Positions 28,764 through 37,677 of a DNA stretch of 64,000 nt are shown piece after piece (position 1 is the stretch's first letter; each line of letters begins with the position of its first letter). The DNA lies in the NCBI RefSeq assembly GCF_000374105.1, contig NZ_KB893650.1, forward strand, positions 490,862-554,861. The letters are read 5' to 3'. The notes beneath the pieces were generated by a model. That model worked only from the letters and a program-made list of their open reading frames with translations. It made no database searches and was not told where the DNA came from. The position numbers were made by a program, and so were the translations under genes. This DNA is from Kangiella aquimarina DSM 16071 (GTDB taxonomy: Bacteria > Pseudomonadota > Gammaproteobacteria > Enterobacterales > Kangiellaceae).

Positions 28764-29765
28764 ATGACAGTTAAAGTTGCAATTAATGGTTATGGTCGTA
28801 TTGGACGTACCGCCCTTCGTGCGATTTATGAGCACGGTTACCGTGATCGCATTCAAGTGGTTGCGATCAACTCTTCACACCCAGCTGAAACAACCGTTCA
28901 TTTGACTAAATATGACACTACTCACGGTCGTTTTAATGCCGACGTTTCAACTGATGGCGAATACATGATTGTTAACGGTGACAAAATCAAGTTGTATGCC
29001 GAGCGTAACCCAGAGTTAATTCCATGGGGTGAGCAGGACGTCGATGTTGTTTTTGAATGTACCGGTGTATTTAAAGATCAGGCCGGTGCCTCCAAGCACT
29101 TCAAAGGTGGCGCGAAGAAAGTTCTTATCTCAGCACCAGGCGCAGCAGATGTGGACGCAACTGTTGTTTTCGGTGTGAATGATGACATTCTTAAGCCAGA
29201 ACACCGCGTCGTATCAAACGCATCCTGTACCACTAACTGCTTGGCACCATTGGCAAAAGTTCTTAACGATACAGTAGGCATCAAGAAAGGTCTGGTTAAC
29301 ACTATCCACGCCTACACTAATGACCAGCGCTTGATTGATAATCAGCATTCTGATCTGCGTCGTGCCCGTGCTGCAGCACAAAGCATCATCCCAACTAAAA
29401 CCGGTGCCGCTAAAGCAGTAGGTTTAGTACTTCCAGAATTAAACGGTAAATTAGATGGCTTCGCAATGCGCGTACCAACCATCAACGTATCGTGTGTAGA
29501 CCTGACTTTCGAAGCCGGCCGTGATACTTCAGCCGAAGAAATTAACGAAATCGTCAAGAAAGCAGCAGATGGTCATGTACTTTGCTACAACGACGAGCCA
29601 TTGGTTTCAATCGATTTCAACCACAGCCCAGCATCATCAACTTTTGATGCCGGTCTGACTCGCGTACAAGAAGGTAACTTCGTCAAAGTGGTTACCTGGT
29701 ACGATAATGAGTGGGGTTTCTCGAACAGAATGTTAGATGTCGCCATCAAAATGATGTCTGTCTAG
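28764..29765 (+). CDS. gap: Glyceraldehyde-3-phosphate dehydrogenase, GapB-like cofactor site
   Basis: A 333-residue type [14 protein letters not shown] nucleotide site, catalytic SNASCTTNC (Cys155), TIHAYTNDQ with the catalytic histidine, and [10 protein letters not shown]. It occupies the locus of erythrose-4-phosphate dehydrogenase (epd) in many Gammaproteobacteria, but the HAYTNDQ motif is that of GAPDH, not of Epd. After the second strand it reads [12 protein letters not shown]: the Asp that binds the adenosine ribose in NAD-specific GAPDH is replaced by Ser37, as in NADP-preferring GapB enzymes. Dual or NADP preference is inferred from that residue. A 373-base repeat-rich gap separates it from pgk. 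Confidence 0.93.
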   Translation: MTVKVAINGYGRIGRTALRAIYEHGYRDRIQVVAINSSHPAETTVHLTKYDTTHGRFNADVSTDGEYMIVNGDKIKLYAERNPELIPWGEQDVDVVFECTGVFKDQAGASKHFKGGAKKVLISAPGAADVDATVVFGVNDDILKPEHRVVSNASCTTNCLAPLAKVLNDTVGIKKGLVNTIHAYTNDQRLIDNQHSDLRRARAAAQSIIPTKTGAAKAVGLVLPELNGKLDGFAMRVPTINVSCVDLTFEAGRDTSAEEINEIVKKAADGHVLCYNDEPLVSIDFNHSPASSTFDAGLTRVQEGNFVKVVTWYDNEWGFSNRMLDVAIKMMSV

Positions 29766-29770
29766 CAATC

Positions 29771-29871
29771 TTTTTCTTGTAATAATTTGTTATGGCTAAT
29801 TTTTATCAAGCTGGCGTACTGAAGTACGCGTCGCCTTCAAAAATTAGCCATGCCGCGTCTTACAAGAAAAA
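29771..29871. repeat. Long nested palindrome, copy 1 (gap-pgk gap)
   Basis: Three nested inverted pairs: TTTTTCTTGTAA (29771-29782) with TTACAAGAAAAA (29860-29871); ATGGCTAATTTTT (29792-29804) with AAAAATTAGCCAT (29839-29851); GCGTACT with AGTACGC around GA (29814-29829). The inner part GAAGTA..CGCCTTCAAAA is shared with a second copy at 59482-59575, while the arms differ in sequence but still pair. Part of the 373-base gene-free stretch 29766-30138. Confidence 0.8.
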
Positions 29872-29872
29872 T

Positions 29873-30072
29873 CTAAGCTATCCAGTACATGACTTGGTTA
29901 AGGTGTTGCCTTAGGCCAAAAGTCTTAGCTTAGAAAGTTAGTGGCCTTGTCTACGACAAAAACGACTGCCAGAGATGGCAGGAGTGCAGAAAATGCAGGA
30001 GCAATTTTCTGAGCTAAGCTATCCAGTACACTGTTTTACTGGAATATTTTGTAGGGTGCGTCGTGACGCACC
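29873..30072. repeat. Repeat cluster: 17-bp direct repeat, GGA-type hairpins and a REP-like palindrome
   Basis: CTAAGCTATCCAGTACA occurs at 29873-29889 and 30014-30030. Between them are hairpins CTGCCA/TGGCAG (29966-29981) and CAGAAAAT-GC AGGA GC-AATTTTCTG (29987-30011). A further palindrome GGTGCGTCGTGACGCACC lies at 30055-30072, a type of REP-like unit found in many bacteria. No open reading frame is credible in this stretch. The pgk promoter is expected after 30072 but is not clear. Confidence 0.7.
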
Positions 30073-30138
30073 GTTTGTGTTTTTAAGTCTGGGCAAATTA
30101 ACCCCGGATACTCAAACTACCATGAATGGTTTAAGACT

Positions 30139-31317
30139 ATGAATGTGTTAAAAATGTCTGATCTCGATCTTCAGGGAAAGCGCGTTTTAATTCGTGAAGA
30201 TCTCAATGTGCCGGTTAAAGACGGCAGAATCACCAGCGATGTTCGTATTCAGGCGGCTTTACCAACCATTAAATTGGCTCTGGAGAAAGGTGCCAAATTG
30301 ATGGTGATGTCACACCGCGGTCGTCCGACTGAGGGCGTGTTGACGAAAAACGATTCCATGCAAATCGTGGCTGACTATTTAAAAGATGTACTGGATGTTC
30401 CGGTTCGTCTGGTCACTGAATACCTGAATGGGGTTGAGGTTAACCAAGGCGAAGTCGTTTTATTTGAAAACGTGCGCTGTAACGTTGGTGAGAAAGCCAA
30501 CGATGATCGCCTATCGAAAATGTACGCCGATTTATGCGATGTATTTGTGCATGATGCTTTTGGTACCGCTCATCGCGCTCAGGCATCCACTCATGGCGTT
30601 GCTAAGTTTGCACCAGTTGCCTGCGCAGGCCCATTGCTAGCCGGTGAGCTGGAAGCTTTAGGCAAAGCTTTAGATAATCCGGCCCGTCCAATGGTTGCGA
30701 TTGTTGGCGGCTCTAAAGTCTCGACTAAGCTAACGGTTTTAGATTCTTTGTCACATATCGTTGACCAACTAATTGTTGGCGGTGGTATAGCCAATACCTT
30801 CATTGCAGCGACCGGTCACCCGGTGGGTAAGTCCTTGTATGAACAAGATTTAATTCCTGAAGCCAAACGCCTTATCGAACAGGCACAGTCGAAAGGTGGC
30901 GAGATTCCGGTACCGGTCGATGTGGTTACTGGTAAAGAGTTCGCAGAATCAGCAGCAGCGGAAACCAAGTCAGTTAATGATGTGTCTGAAGATGATATGA
31001 TTTTTGACATTGGCCCACAGTCAGCGGAACACTTGGCCAAGATCTTGAAAGAAGCAAAAACGATCGTCTGGAATGGCCCGGTTGGAGTTTTCGAATTTGA
31101 TCAGTTTGGTCATGGTACCGAGGTGATTGCAAAAGCAATCGCAGAAAGCGATGCGTTTTCAATTGCTGGTGGCGGTGATACGCTGGCGGCTGTTGATAAA
31201 TACGGCATCGCCGATAAAGTTTCATACATTTCAACTGGTGGTGGTGCTTTCCTTGAGTTTCTGGAAGGCAAAGAATTACCAGCAGTGGCAATCTTAGAAG
31301 AGCGAGCAAAAGGCTAG
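30139..31317 (+). CDS. pgk: Phosphoglycerate kinase
   Basis: A 392-residue kinase with [15 protein letters not shown] at the N-terminus, the substrate-binding SHRGRPTEG, the GGSKVSTKL hinge strand and the nucleotide loop GGGDTLAAV. It transfers the acyl phosphate of 1,3-bisphosphoglycerate to ADP. The length is the usual bacterial length. fba follows after 44 bases, so the two are probably co-transcribed. Confidence 0.97.
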   Translation: MNVLKMSDLDLQGKRVLIREDLNVPVKDGRITSDVRIQAALPTIKLALEKGAKLMVMSHRGRPTEGVLTKNDSMQIVADYLKDVLDVPVRLVTEYLNGVEVNQGEVVLFENVRCNVGEKANDDRLSKMYADLCDVFVHDAFGTAHRAQASTHGVAKFAPVACAGPLLAGELEALGKALDNPARPMVAIVGGSKVSTKLTVLDSLSHIVDQLIVGGGIANTFIAATGHPVGKSLYEQDLIPEAKRLIEQAQSKGGEIPVPVDVVTGKEFAESAAAETKSVNDVSEDDMIFDIGPQSAEHLAKILKEAKTIVWNGPVGVFEFDQFGHGTEVIAKAIAESDAFSIAGGGDTLAAVDKYGIADKVSYISTGGGAFLEFLEGKELPAVAILEERAKG

Positions 31318-31361
31318 GCTTTAAGACTGTCGAACAGGATACAAAGTTAAGGGGAAAGAAA

Positions 31362-32426
31362 ATGGCTCTAATTACATTACGTCAGTTACTCGATCATGCA
31401 GCAGAGCATGATTATGGTATTCCAGCATTTAACGTTAATAACCTTGAGCAGATGCGTGCGGTTATGCAGGCAGCGGATGAAACTGATAGCCCGGTGATCA
31501 TTCAGGCGTCAGCTGGCGCTCGTAAATATGCCGGTTCAAACTTTTTGCGCCATCTAATCTTGGCAGCAACGGAAGAATTTCCGCATATTCCAATCTGTAT
31601 GCACCAGGATCACGGTTCATCACCAGCCGTATGTCAGCAGTCAATCCAGCTTGGTTTCTCATCAGTGATGATGGACGGCTCGTTGGAAGAAGATATGAAG
31701 ACACCGGCAAGCTATGAATACAATGTTCGTGTCACTAAATTAGCCACTGAAATGGCGCATGCCTGCGGTGTATCGGTTGAAGGTGAGTTAGGTTGTTTAG
31801 GTTCACTCGAAACTGGCATGGCTGGTGAAGAAGATGGCTCTGGTGCAGAAGGCGTATTAAGCCATGATCAGCTACTGACGGATCCTGAAGAAGCGGCTCA
31901 GTTTGTAAAAGATACGGGTGTTGATGCTCTGGCTATCGCCATCGGTACCTCACACGGTGCCTATAAATTCACCCGTCCACCAACAGGCGATGTATTAGCT
32001 ATTGACCGTATTAAAGAAATTCATGCGCGTATTCCTGATACGCATCTTGTGATGCACGGTTCTTCATCAGTGCCACAGGACTGGTTGGCGACCATCAATG
32101 AATACGGTGGTGACCTTGGCGAAACCTATGGTGTGCCAGTGGAAGAAATCCAGGAAGGTATCAAGCACGGTGTTCGTAAAGTCAATATCGACACTGACTT
32201 ACGTTTAGCTGCGACTGGTGCAGTGCGTAAATTCTTAAAGCATAACCCTAAAGAGTTTGACCCACGCAAGTACAACAAGGCAGCACAAGACGCGATGCAG
32301 GCAATCTGTAAAGCGCGTTACGAAGCATTTGGTACTGCTGGCAACGCAGGCAAAATCAAGCCAATCAATATGGAGCAGATGGCGCTTGATTATAAAGCTG
32401 GGAAACTTGATCCTCGCGTGAAGTAA
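31362..32426 (+). CDS. fba: Fructose-bisphosphate aldolase, class II
   Basis: A 354-residue zinc aldolase of the class IIB (Pseudomonas/cyanobacterial Calvin-cycle) type: MHQDHGSSP with zinc histidine, [24 protein letters not shown] and [14 protein letters not shown]. It splits fructose 1,6-bisphosphate in glycolysis or joins trioses in gluconeogenesis. AAGGGGAAAG ribosome site precedes the ATG. A strong terminator ends the operon. Confidence 0.97.
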   Translation: MALITLRQLLDHAAEHDYGIPAFNVNNLEQMRAVMQAADETDSPVIIQASAGARKYAGSNFLRHLILAATEEFPHIPICMHQDHGSSPAVCQQSIQLGFSSVMMDGSLEEDMKTPASYEYNVRVTKLATEMAHACGVSVEGELGCLGSLETGMAGEEDGSGAEGVLSHDQLLTDPEEAAQFVKDTGVDALAIAIGTSHGAYKFTRPPTGDVLAIDRIKEIHARIPDTHLVMHGSSSVPQDWLATINEYGGDLGETYGVPVEEIQEGIKHGVRKVNIDTDLRLAATGAVRKFLKHNPKEFDPRKYNKAAQDAMQAICKARYEAFGTAGNAGKIKPINMEQMALDYKAGKLDPRVK

Positions 32427-32440
32427 TACGTAGTCCTTTT

Positions 32441-32472
32441 AAAGAGAGCTGGCAAATGCCGGCTCTTTTTTC
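32441..32472 (+). terminator. Terminator after fba
   Basis: AGAGCTGGC, loop AAAT, GCCGGCTCT, then six T. It separates the glycolytic operon from the T6SS cargo genes. Confidence 0.88.
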
Positions 32473-32613
32473 TTCAGACTGCTAACAGCAAAGCTTGCAT
32501 CTCAGATTAATCTAAAAGTGTGATACCCTTCCCATTTCAAACAAACAATCGACTCATTTGTTAACAGTCCGTTATGTGAATCGCTAAAATACGCGGCCTT
32601 AGATGAAGAACAA

Positions 32614-33927
32614 ATGAGGAATGGTTTGCGCCAGCAAATGACATGGATTAGCCGCTGCGTGGTCGGTCGAACAAGCAATAAAGGAAACCTTGAGTATTAT
32701 CAGCTCGATATTGCAACCAATCATGACGAACAGATACAGCATCATAATAAACTGCATGACTTCATCTTGCAGGAAAACTTCTATCTAAAATCAATTGAAA
32801 AAAGTGAGCGCATAAACAACTCAAACCTCGATACTGTGAGTCAATATCCACATTTGACAGAAGAATCGATTTCTAAGGGATTCGCTAGATCAGAATTAAC
32901 TGCGATAAATGTGTTGGCGACACCATTCGAAAACAACCGTCCTCAATATCTCTCAATCTCATCTCAACCGTTAAATTGTAACGCATCGTATGATAAGCCA
33001 ATTTGGGCTCGCCCTTGGATCAACGAACCATTAAAGAGCTTATTATTTAGATCAGACATTAATACTTACTTATTGTTAGACGCAACAACCAGAACAAAAG
33101 TCACAGGCGTATTTGATTTGGAAATACACGATGAAATAAAACAACAGAGTCTATATAGCGGTGAGTTAGCGAATAGGTTTAAAAAAAATGCGCCTTACTT
33201 ACTCAACATAAGTCTTTCGCCACAGCAATTAATGGATCCAGATAATATTCCGCAGTTTCATAAGGACTTTTTTTCTAATCATTGGGGGCAGAGTACCGGG
33301 CTCATTGTGCAGAGTAAGAGTGACCTCATAACACTGACACGGCATTTCAAAAAGTTTATAAAAATTCAAAATGAAAACAAGAAATGGCACTACTTCAGAT
33401 TCACTGATCCTAGAGTCATGAATCACTATCTTCAATCTATAACACAATGGCCGCAGAGAGTAGCCAAGTGGTTTGGAATCAATGGTGATGAAAGATTAGT
33501 GGATAGAATTATCTGTGAGGATAAGAGCGGAAGCCAGGCAAATATATTTGAACCTGTTATGCAACATACTCTGAAGAATACCGGTGCTATGAGTTTAACC
33601 AACAGAGATTTTGAAATATTTAGAAATTATCGTAGGGAATATAACAAGAAGTTAGTGATCGATGAGTTAAATCAGGACTTTGCAGACAAAATAAAAGAGC
33701 TCCATCCAGAACAATTAGGTATCTGGTATGAAGAAGGTATTGGGAAAGGCTACACAACAGCTAGAGGATTGTATGACTACTGCTATGCGCAAATGATGGC
33801 TGCAACATACGGACTTGATCTATCCGAGATAGAGCAGTATCTGGAAGAGCAGCCAACCAGTCACCTGGAAAAATCAAGCCTACTGCAAAAAACGATAAAG
33901 CAGACAATAGAAACGCTTATAAAGTAA
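32614..33927 (+). CDS. DUF4123 T6SS effector adaptor
   Basis: A 437-residue protein. The DUF4123 core is at about 150-275: YLLLDATTRTKV, APYLLNISLS, the WGQSTGLIVQS stretch, LTRHFKKFIKI and FRFTDPRVMNHYL, each aligning with the family consensus. DUF4123 proteins (Tap/TEC) load a downstream effector onto VgrG. The C-terminal 150 residues are unrecognised helices. The effector gene follows after 14 bases. The ribosome site is poor, and the stretch is AT-richer than the glycolysis genes before it, in line with horizontal acquisition. Confidence 0.82.
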   Translation: MRNGLRQQMTWISRCVVGRTSNKGNLEYYQLDIATNHDEQIQHHNKLHDFILQENFYLKSIEKSERINNSNLDTVSQYPHLTEESISKGFARSELTAINVLATPFENNRPQYLSISSQPLNCNASYDKPIWARPWINEPLKSLLFRSDINTYLLLDATTRTKVTGVFDLEIHDEIKQQSLYSGELANRFKKNAPYLLNISLSPQQLMDPDNIPQFHKDFFSNHWGQSTGLIVQSKSDLITLTRHFKKFIKIQNENKKWHYFRFTDPRVMNHYLQSITQWPQRVAKWFGINGDERLVDRIICEDKSGSQANIFEPVMQHTLKNTGAMSLTNRDFEIFRNYRREYNKKLVIDELNQDFADKIKELHPEQLGIWYEEGIGKGYTTARGLYDYCYAQMMAATYGLDLSEIEQYLEEQPTSHLEKSSLLQKTIKQTIETLIK

Positions 33928-33941
33928 ATAAGGATATTACA

Positions 33942-36797
33942 GTGCCTAGAGAAAACTTATCTGCAACACATAATGTATTAGACCCAGTTGCACCTTGTGA
34001 TCAGAGTATCACGCCTATTTTCCCAGTGCGATTTGCATTTAAACCAGAAGTGCTAATGGACATAGCCAATGAATACCGAAACACCAGCGCTGAAGACAAT
34101 ATGCATAATGAAAAGGATTATTGTCTGCGAAGAATCAGACAGGGCTTTGTTTACATTTATGTGCCGAACACTGTGGAAGATCTTGAATCGAGAACCGATA
34201 GGCCGAATGGCTATTGGATGGTATTTCGATATAACACAAGTTACGAAGATCAGAATTCAGACGAAATGCGCACTGATACCGAAACACTGACCAGTGGTTT
34301 ATATCAGTTCAGAATGTATCAATGGGAAGATGGGCACGCCGCCGGAAAATGGAAACTGGATAATACAAGAGTCTATCCTTATGCGTTTGTCCCTGAGCAT
34401 ACCACTCAAATTGAAATAGGCTACAGTGAGCAGCGCTGGCCAGCATATTACTTTGAGGAAGCGGAGAGAAATCCAGAGTTTAGAAAACATATCCTTACTC
34501 CAATTAATCTGAGCGCAGAGCAAAGTCAATTTACTGCACCGCTACGAGATCTTGATAAGCATGTTGAGGAGTTCAAACCCACTTTACGACAAAGAATAAC
34601 GAATTATCTGGTGTCTCAAACTGGGATAGGATTAGAGGACAAGGATACAGTCGCATTCTGTTCGCATAGTAAAACGTATGGTCGAATTGTAGCTTTGCAC
34701 GATCCGATAGGTCGCTTGCTGGATATTAATATGTTGTCGCTGCTGGTCAATAATACCCAGGCTAATTTTAATAAGGAATATCAGTATCCGTTAGTTACAG
34801 CAAGAGCAATCGAAAGTATCAAAGTTCACTTGGACGATAACTGGAACTGGTTTAAAGATATATGGGGCGATAGACCAATATCAGAAGAGTCGGATCTGCT
34901 TAGACAAAAGTTTATCGAGGCCTGTGATAATTTCACCTCCTTACAGGAAAACCTGGTTAAGCTGCATGAAACGACGTTCAGTCATCAACTTGATTACGCG
35001 ATCACTAAACAAATCGACTTTGTTCAGGCCAACGGCATAAAAGGCGATGGGTCAGAAAGCGACATAGAGCTCATTGACTATACAACAGGTTTACTTAACC
35101 AAGCGGTATCAGATCTGAATAGCTCTATAGCGGGCTCAGAATATTTCGTCGATTTATACAATCCAAATAGCGGAAAAGGAATATCACAAACCTTTCAGGA
35201 TAACTTTGCGCTATGGAGTAAGATTGGCGGCGCAATTCAGAAAGGATTGGCTAAAAGCCTTGAGATTGCAGAAAAAGCCTTTCAAAGATTCGATGTAATG
35301 TGTACGACGAACTGTCTGCAAATGACGCAGGCGATTTTCAAACACAATAATATGGAAATCAGAGCTGCTTTTGACTCAGTTTATAGTATTGAAGAATGGA
35401 CGCTCAAGCCACTGACACTCGATGAAGTAGAAGAAGTTATCAGTACAGGGAGAATGCCGAAGACTAGATTAGTCACCAACCACCAATTAAAACAAAAAGG
35501 TGGGCTAACTGTTTATGCTGGAAACAGGCGAATAACGCCGAGAAATATTGCGGTGACGCAAGTTGAAACCCTGCATGTCAAAGTAAAAGGATTTGATATT
35601 GTACCGGCTCCAGGCATAAGAGAAATTTCCCCTAAATTTGGCAATATTGAAACGGCTGTAACGGGCATGGCAGCATTTTTAAGTGCTGCAACCATCGTCG
35701 ATCTATTACACAAAAAAGAAAAAGCACCGGCAGGCGATGATATTTTTAGCCAGATAGCGGATAACTTCTGGGTAAACATAACAGTAGCCAGTATGAGCGC
35801 TATTGATGATAGTTATAAAACAGGACAAGCATTGATACGCTCTAATGTAGGGCAGGCCGCACGCTCAGCAATTTCAAGTAAACTATTCAGCCGATTTAGC
35901 GCTAACACACTGTTTAGATCGCAAAGCATAGCGCTGGGTATGACCCAATCAAAAGCCATCAGTCTGGTATCCAGTGGTGCTAAAGCGCTGGGGCGTTTTG
36001 CAGGTCATGCCGGTATCCTATTGAGCTTATTGCAAGCTTCAGCAGGGATTGCACAGGATAACTATGCGAAAGCATGGGGCAATGCATTAATTGCAATCGG
36101 TAGTGGTGTACTCATGTTATTCGGTGCCACGATAGTTGGCGCAGTTATCGGTGTGCTCCTGATCGTGATAGGTGCCGTCATCGAATACTTCGGTTCCTTG
36201 GACCCGCTACAGGAATGGGCCAAAAAATCATTTTGGGGGAGTTCTGATGACTATTGGGGTGAAAGAAGAGAACAGTTTTTAAGTGATCAAATTAAATTAT
36301 CAAGAGCGATTGCAATGCCTAATCATAGGAATCACTTAAAATTATTAGATGCACTCAGTCAAGAACTAGACGAATTTAATCAAATAGTAAACCAATTAAG
36401 ATTGGTTGATATCGGCGGGAAAAGAAACTCTAGGTTTAAAGTGTATTTGCCCTACTTAGGAGAGGGAGTTCAAGTAGGGGAAAGCTTAAAAGTAAATATT
36501 AGCATCGAACATAAAGCAGATTCTAGTTGGTTCTTATCTGATGACTATGACGACGTCCCTTTTGAGTATAGCATCGACTATAAACAGAAATGGATAGTCA
36601 TAAATTACGGCAGTTCTCTCCCTTCCTCCCCCGGTTATATCGAAGAAGTAAGCGTTTTTATTGAATACACCCCTGAGTCTAAACAAACAATGGAGCTGGA
36701 ACAGGTTATCTATACCCACAAAATACCGATCAGTGCACTTGATTACCGTGGTGCACCTGCACCTGACCCTAAAGTATATGGATGGGCCACACCATGA
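33942..36797 (+). CDS. VasX-like (BTH_I2691-type) T6SS pore-forming effector
   Basis: A 951-residue protein with GTG start and AAGGA nine bases upstream. The N-terminal region matches the toxin VasX N-terminal domain: PCDQSITPIFPVRFAF, YCLRRIRQGFVYIYV, GYSEQRWPAYY and ALHDPIGRLLDIN. The middle is helical; around residues 565-590 and 690-755 lie hydrophobic segments including GVLMLFGATIVGAVIGVLL that could insert in a target membrane. The C-terminal about 150 residues form a predicted beta domain (KVYLPYLGEGVQVGES). VasX of Vibrio cholerae is a colicin-like T6SS effector; the same activity here is inference. It is preceded by its adaptor and overlaps the probable immunity gene by ATGA. Confidence 0.8.
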   Translation: MPRENLSATHNVLDPVAPCDQSITPIFPVRFAFKPEVLMDIANEYRNTSAEDNMHNEKDYCLRRIRQGFVYIYVPNTVEDLESRTDRPNGYWMVFRYNTSYEDQNSDEMRTDTETLTSGLYQFRMYQWEDGHAAGKWKLDNTRVYPYAFVPEHTTQIEIGYSEQRWPAYYFEEAERNPEFRKHILTPINLSAEQSQFTAPLRDLDKHVEEFKPTLRQRITNYLVSQTGIGLEDKDTVAFCSHSKTYGRIVALHDPIGRLLDINMLSLLVNNTQANFNKEYQYPLVTARAIESIKVHLDDNWNWFKDIWGDRPISEESDLLRQKFIEACDNFTSLQENLVKLHETTFSHQLDYAITKQIDFVQANGIKGDGSESDIELIDYTTGLLNQAVSDLNSSIAGSEYFVDLYNPNSGKGISQTFQDNFALWSKIGGAIQKGLAKSLEIAEKAFQRFDVMCTTNCLQMTQAIFKHNNMEIRAAFDSVYSIEEWTLKPLTLDEVEEVISTGRMPKTRLVTNHQLKQKGGLTVYAGNRRITPRNIAVTQVETLHVKVKGFDIVPAPGIREISPKFGNIETAVTGMAAFLSAATIVDLLHKKEKAPAGDDIFSQIADNFWVNITVASMSAIDDSYKTGQALIRSNVGQAARSAISSKLFSRFSANTLFRSQSIALGMTQSKAISLVSSGAKALGRFAGHAGILLSLLQASAGIAQDNYAKAWGNALIAIGSGVLMLFGATIVGAVIGVLLIVIGAVIEYFGSLDPLQEWAKKSFWGSSDDYWGERREQFLSDQIKLSRAIAMPNHRNHLKLLDALSQELDEFNQIVNQLRLVDIGGKRNSRFKVYLPYLGEGVQVGESLKVNISIEHKADSSWFLSDDYDDVPFEYSIDYKQKWIVINYGSSLPSSPGYIEEVSVFIEYTPESKQTMELEQVIYTHKIPISALDYRGAPAPDPKVYGWATP

Positions 36798-37624
36798 TTA
36801 ACCTTAAAAAGATAAAACGCTGTTTCGAGCGTGTAGATACCGATGAGGTACACATTAAGAAGTTCAATTTCATGTATCAGAAGTTGAATCTCTACCTGAT
36901 CGGAAGTGCTATAGTAATAGCATTCATAATTTTAAACTTCTACGATCAAGATTATATTGAGAGTCGTGAGGACGTTTTAAATTATAAACAAAAAATACAC
37001 GAGCAATACCAAAACACGAAAAAAAGCTTAGAGAGTTTAGGGGAAAGCATACGAGGTTATGATGAGTATTACGAAGGAATGTTAGGGAGATACAAAAATG
37101 ACTTTATCCTAATCGGCGGCATGACTACTTTAACTCTGATTCCCTTCATCATTTTCTTTGTCTGGCGTCAGCCAGCTCCCGTATGTGTGGATCGGCAGCG
37201 GCAATTGATCTACACCTGGCATCGGGGCAAGTTGTTGGCGGCTCGATTAGATCAACTGCAAACCGAGCTGCGGGCAAAAAGTAATCTGGCATTGGAGTAT
37301 AGCGGTGGTTGGGGGCCCATGGTGATCAGTTTGTATCCTGCCGGTAAAGTGTACGATGACAAAGGCAAGCTCAGAAAAGGTAAGCGTATTCCTATCGGCA
37401 CTTTTGTTCCGCAGTATGATTATCAGAATCACGACTTGAAGCCCTTCATCGAAAATTACATGCGAGGTTTAATTACTATTCCAGAGAACTTAGAAACCAG
37501 CCGCAGCTGGCTTGAGCCATCGCCGCGAAATGAGAAGTCTTTGCCTGATGAAGAGGTGCTTGATAAGGCTATTGGTGAATGGTTGGAGCAAGAAAAAACA
37601 GTATATAGTCATTATAAAAAATGA
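36794..37624 (+). CDS. Probable membrane immunity protein of the VasX-like effector
   Basis: Start chosen at the ATG that overlaps the effector stop as ATGA (an ATG four codons earlier is possible). The 276-residue product has two membrane spans (about 29-48 and 106-126), a periplasmic or cytoplasmic coiled segment between them, and a soluble C-terminal domain opening with APVCVDRQRQLIYTW, similar in style to the DUF6708-type proteins encoded beside VasX-like effectors. The name immunity protein rests on position and membrane topology, as for TsiV2 with VasX, not on a recognised family motif. Confidence 0.6.
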   Translation: MINLKKIKRCFERVDTDEVHIKKFNFMYQKLNLYLIGSAIVIAFIILNFYDQDYIESREDVLNYKQKIHEQYQNTKKSLESLGESIRGYDEYYEGMLGRYKNDFILIGGMTTLTLIPFIIFFVWRQPAPVCVDRQRQLIYTWHRGKLLAARLDQLQTELRAKSNLALEYSGGWGPMVISLYPAGKVYDDKGKLRKGKRIPIGTFVPQYDYQNHDLKPFIENYMRGLITIPENLETSRSWLEPSPRNEKSLPDEEVLDKAIGEWLEQEKTVYSHYKK

Positions 37625-37632
37625 CCCGAAAC

Positions 37633-37660
37633 AAAAAGGCCAGCGATTGCTGGCCTTTTT
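37633..37660. terminator. Bidirectional terminator between the T6SS module and serA
   Basis: AAAAAGGCCAGC, GATT, GCTGGCCTTTTT. It is nearly identical to the stem at 14364-14381. Confidence 0.9.
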
Positions 37661-37677
37661 TATAAATATAAATCGTA

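Noticed and set aside
28764-29765. Erythrose-4-phosphate dehydrogenase (epd) by position
   Set aside because: The catalytic motif is TIHAYTNDQ (GAPDH) rather than the TIHSAMHDQ type of Epd.
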